In this document: positions 5,689 to 7,388 of the stretch, piece by piece
How positions within the stretch are numbered: position 1 is the first letter of the stretch
How the letters are laid out: every line of letters starts with the position of its first letter
Source of the DNA: an uncultured Selenomonadales bacterium
Lineage (GTDB): Bacteria > Bacillota > Negativicutes > Selenomonadales > Selenomonadaceae
NCBI GenBank assembly: GCA_937877545.1
Contig: CALFJE010000026.1
Span: forward strand, 1-7,388
Direction: 5' to 3'
Length of the DNA stretch: 7,388 nucleotides
Position numbers and translations under genes: made by a program
Notes under the pieces: model-generated
What the model saw: only the letters and a program-made list of their open reading frames with translations
What the model was told of the DNA's origin: nothing
Database searches by the model: none

Positions 5689-7011
5689 TCAATCAATCCT
5701 CTCAGCCGCCAAATCGTAGACGAAGCCCGCCAAAACCTTTACGCGAACAATATCGCCCGCCTTGCTCCGCCCGTCGTTTTCAATGTAGACAAGCCCGTCG
5801 ACTTCGGGTGCGTCGCGATACGAACGCCCCGCCACGACTTCGGGAACCTCCTCGTCGCGATTTTCTATCAAAACGTCAAGCTCGCGCCCCTCCAGCGATT
5901 CGTTTATTTCCTGCGAAATCAAGCTCTGTATGCTCATCAGCTCGTGATACCGCTCCTGCATGACCTCCTCCGTGATTTGGTCGGGCAGGTCGTATGCCGC
6001 CGTGTTTTCCTCCCGCGAATACGTGAATATCCCCACTTTGTCGAGCCGTTGCGTTTGCAGGAAGGCTTTCAGCTCCAGGAATTCCTCCTCGGTTTCGCCG
6101 GGAAAGCCCGTGATAAATGTCGAGCGTATCGTTACGCCGGGGATTCGCTCGCGCACCTTTATAAGCAACGCCTCAATCGATTCGCGGGTATCGGGGCGAT
6201 TCATCAGTTTGAGGATTTTGTTGCTCGCGTGTTGAAGCGGCAGGTCGACGTATTTGCAAATCTTAGGCTCGGCGGCGATTAAGTCAATCAGCTCGTCGGT
6301 AAATCTGCGCGGATAGGCGTAGAGAATTCTAATCCAGGGAACGTTGACTTTAACCAGTTCGCGAAGAAGCTCCACCAATTTGGGCTTGCCGTAAATGTCG
6401 ACGCCGTAAGCCGTGGTGTCCTGCGCGATTAAATTTATTTCCTTGACGCCCTCCGCCGCCAACAGCTCCGCCTCGACCGCAATGTCCTCAATCGGGCGCG
6501 ATATTTGCCGTCCGCGTATCAACGGTATTGAACAGAACGAACAGCGATTGTTGCAACCCTCCGCGATTTTTACGTAGGCGGTATAATTCGGCGTCGTGCG
6601 CAGGCGCGGTGTCTTGGCGTTATAAATTACCCTGCGCTTGCCGATTAGTGCCACGCGCCGACCCGATAAAGCCTCCTCTATCGCCTCCAAAATCCGACCC
6701 CACGCGCCCGTTCCGATTACCGCGTCGACTTCGGGCATTTCGTCCAAAAGTTCCTGCCCGTAAAGTTGTCCGAGGCAACCCGCCACTATCAACGCCCGAC
6801 AATGCCCGCTCTTGTATTCGGCGAGGTTGAGTATCGTCGTGATAGATTCCTCCTTCGCCGAGAGGATAAACGCGCACGTGTTGACAATCAGAATATCGGC
6901 GTCGGCGGGATTTGCCGTCAATTCAAGCCCGTGTTCGCGCAGAAGCCCCAACATGACCTCCGTATCGACCAGATTTTTCGCGCAACCCAAGCTCACAAAG
7001 CCAACCTTCAA
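5689..7011 (-). CDS. rimO: Ribosomal protein S12 methylthiotransferase RimO (440 aa)
   Basis: A radical-SAM enzyme that beta-methylthiolates a conserved aspartate of ribosomal protein S12 in the cytoplasm. Domains in order: the N-terminal UPF0004 domain with three cluster cysteines C10 (GFVSLGCAKNLVD), C46 (VNTCAF) and C79 (AGCLGQ); the radical-SAM core with CNNRCSFC (C153, C157, C160) followed by SIPLIRGRQISRP; and a C-terminal TRAM domain (about 375-440). Length is normal. SLGCAKN and the SIP-LIRG context point to RimO rather than the tRNA enzyme MiaB. The start is TTG 7011, the only possible start in frame because a TGA closes the frame six codons upstream. The ribosome site TGAGGG (7024-7019, spacing 7) overlaps the stop of the duplicated gene fragment just before it. 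It is followed one base later by pncC. Confidence 0.96.
   Translation of the reverse strand: MKVGFVSLGCAKNLVDTEVMLGLLREHGLELTANPADADILIVNTCAFILSAKEESITTILNLAEYKSGHCRALIVAGCLGQLYGQELLDEMPEVDAVIGTGAWGRILEAIEEALSGRRVALIGKRRVIYNAKTPRLRTTPNYTAYVKIAEGCNNRCSFCSIPLIRGRQISRPIEDIAVEAELLAAEGVKEINLIAQDTTAYGVDIYGKPKLVELLRELVKVNVPWIRILYAYPRRFTDELIDLIAAEPKICKYVDLPLQHASNKILKLMNRPDTRESIEALLIKVRERIPGVTIRSTFITGFPGETEEEFLELKAFLQTQRLDKVGIFTYSREENTAAYDLPDQITEEVMQERYHELMSIQSLISQEINESLEGRELDVLIENRDEEVPEVVAGRSYRDAPEVDGLVYIENDGRSKAGDIVRVKVLAGFVYDLAAERID
5697..5703 (-). promoter_or_regulatory. Ribosome binding site of pncC, inside the end of rimO
   Basis: GAGAGGA on the reverse strand, 9 nt before ATG 5687-5685 and within the last rimO codons. 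It selects the ATG over TTG 5696 and suggests coupling to rimO translation. Confidence 0.6.
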
Positions 7012-7018
7012 AGTATCG

Positions 7019-7024
7019 CCCTCA
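7019..7024 (-). promoter_or_regulatory. Ribosome binding site supporting the rimO TTG start
   Basis: TGAGGG on the reverse strand lies 7 nt before TTG 7011-7009. The nearby ATG at 7025 is out of frame and stops after five codons, so it does not compete. The bases TGAGGGCGA are themselves part of the 211-bp duplication and recur at 7235-7227. Confidence 0.65.
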
Positions 7025-7226
7025 TTTCAACCTGACATCATTAACCCAACGATTCAAAAACGTTTGCCGCTGTTCCCGCGTGTAGTTTTGACGCTCCGCA
7101 AACAGCGAAAGATTTTTCCCAGCGAACGACTTATAAGCCAACGTCTGCGGATTCGTCGGGATAAAATAAAAGCCGTTGGTCTGCAAGTAAAGTTGCGCCT
7201 CGTCGCCGAGGAGCCGCTCGCAAAAG
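7022..7226 (-). pseudogene. Duplicated 3' fragment of the upstream solute-binding-protein-like gene
   Basis: The reverse frame closed by TGA 7024-7022 encodes DFCERLLGDEAQLYLQTNGF and continues to a WVNDVRLK end, matching the 3' end of the gene at 7233-7388. The frame is closed on its upstream side by TGA at 7240-7238, and I see no usable start codon between, so this is a headless remnant of about 68 residues. It lies between the intact gene end and rimO, and the original spacing to rimO is probably kept by this copy. It could be untranslated leader sequence now. Which copy is ancestral cannot be told from the sequence alone. Confidence 0.75.
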
Positions 7227-7232
7227 TCGCCC

Positions 7233-7388
7233 TCATTTCAACCTGACATCATTAACCCAACGATTCAAAAAAGTTTGCCGCTGTTCCCGCGTGTAGTTTT
7301 GACGCTCCGCAAACAGCGAAAGATTTTTCCCAGCGAACGACTTATAAGCCAACGTCTGCGGATTCGTCGGGATAAAATAAAAGCCGTT
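7233..7388 (-). CDS. 3' end of a gene resembling an ABC-transporter solute-binding protein (partial)
   Basis: The last 51 codons of a reverse-strand gene that enters from the right edge; it begins NGFYFIPTNPQTLAYKSF, ends RWVNDVRLK, and stops at TGA 7235-7233. Together with the extra residues seen in the duplicated copy (FCERLLGDEAQLYLQTNGF), the pattern recalls the C-terminal helix region of periplasmic solute-binding proteins of the iron/thiamine/spermidine type, where a line like FLLSEEGQ...NGF-P-N is typical. This is a weak family guess from a short tail. It is co-directional with rimO and probably the gene upstream of it in the same operon. Confidence 0.6.
   Translation of the reverse strand, partial: NGFYFIPTNPQTLAYKSFAGKNLSLFAERQNYTREQRQTFLNRWVNDVRLK

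Larger units (their letters stand above)
7016..7388 (-). repeat. 211-bp tandem duplication, second copy cut by window edge
   Basis: Bases 7016-7177 recur at 7227-7388 with a constant offset of 211 and one difference (C at 7061, A at 7272) over 162 positions. On the left the similarity stops cleanly at 7015/7226; on the right it is cut by the window edge. In the coding frame of the duplicated gene end the single difference is synonymous (ACG/ACT, Thr). Since 211 is not a multiple of three, the two copies lie in different frames. GCGA occurs at the junction and could be the short homology used in the duplication. Confidence 0.95.

Noticed and set aside
5593..6282. Forward 229-residue open frame opposite rimO
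   Set aside because: Antisense of the conserved radical-SAM and TRAM regions of rimO; no recognisable features of its own.
7054..7236. Reverse 60-residue frame starting at ATG 7236 within the duplication
   Set aside because: It is out of frame with the duplicated gene end, whose frame reads as a plausible protein tail; the composition (Arg/Ser-rich) is that of a shadow.

Overview
The window reads as a compact, moderately GC-rich bacterial chromosome segment, probably from a Gram-negative-type (diderm) Firmicute such as a Negativicutes/Selenomonas relative. That placement is an inference. It rests on the rimO-pncC neighbourhood usual in Firmicutes, two Sec-exported LPP20/FlgT-N-like proteins, a Tat-type lipoprotein, and a possible flagellar gene at the left end. 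No organism marker such as rRNA is present.

Left part (1-1013): a reverse-strand gene starts at 907 and runs off the left edge. Its product is a soluble Ala/Pro/Gln-rich protein without a Sec signal. It ends, within the window, in five 17-residue repeats encoded by 51-bp units of two alternating types. A FliK-like hook-length protein is my best guess, not a firm identification. A 106-bp divergent intergenic region (908-1013) holds a near-consensus sigma-70 promoter for the forward gene and, almost back to back, a weaker sigma-28-like element for the reverse gene.

Middle (1014-2546): a forward gene for a 350-residue exported protein (LPP20/FlgT-N-like domain, coiled coil, helical repeats) meets a reverse gene for a 159-residue exported LPP20-like protein stop codon to stop codon, with no bases between them.

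Right part (2067-7388, all reverse strand): a tightly packed operon. In transcription order it holds the 3' end of a gene resembling an ABC-transporter solute-binding protein; a duplicated, decapitated copy of that 3' end; rimO (ribosomal protein S12 methylthiotransferase); pncC (NMN amidase, short N-terminus); a Tat-type metallophosphoesterase lipoprotein; a CydD-type ABC half-transporter without a CydC partner; and the small LPP20-like gene. From rimO onward neighbours overlap or lie 1-12 bp apart, so translational coupling is likely. rimO starts with TTG and the phosphoesterase with GTG.

The clearest structural oddities are the alternating in-frame repeat at the left edge, the 211-bp tandem duplication at the right edge, the paired LPP20-like genes and the lone cydD. 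Both window ends fall inside repeats, which may also reflect where an assembly broke. I saw no RNA gene, CRISPR array, insertion sequence or convincing intrinsic terminator, and there is no gene-free stretch over 300 bases.
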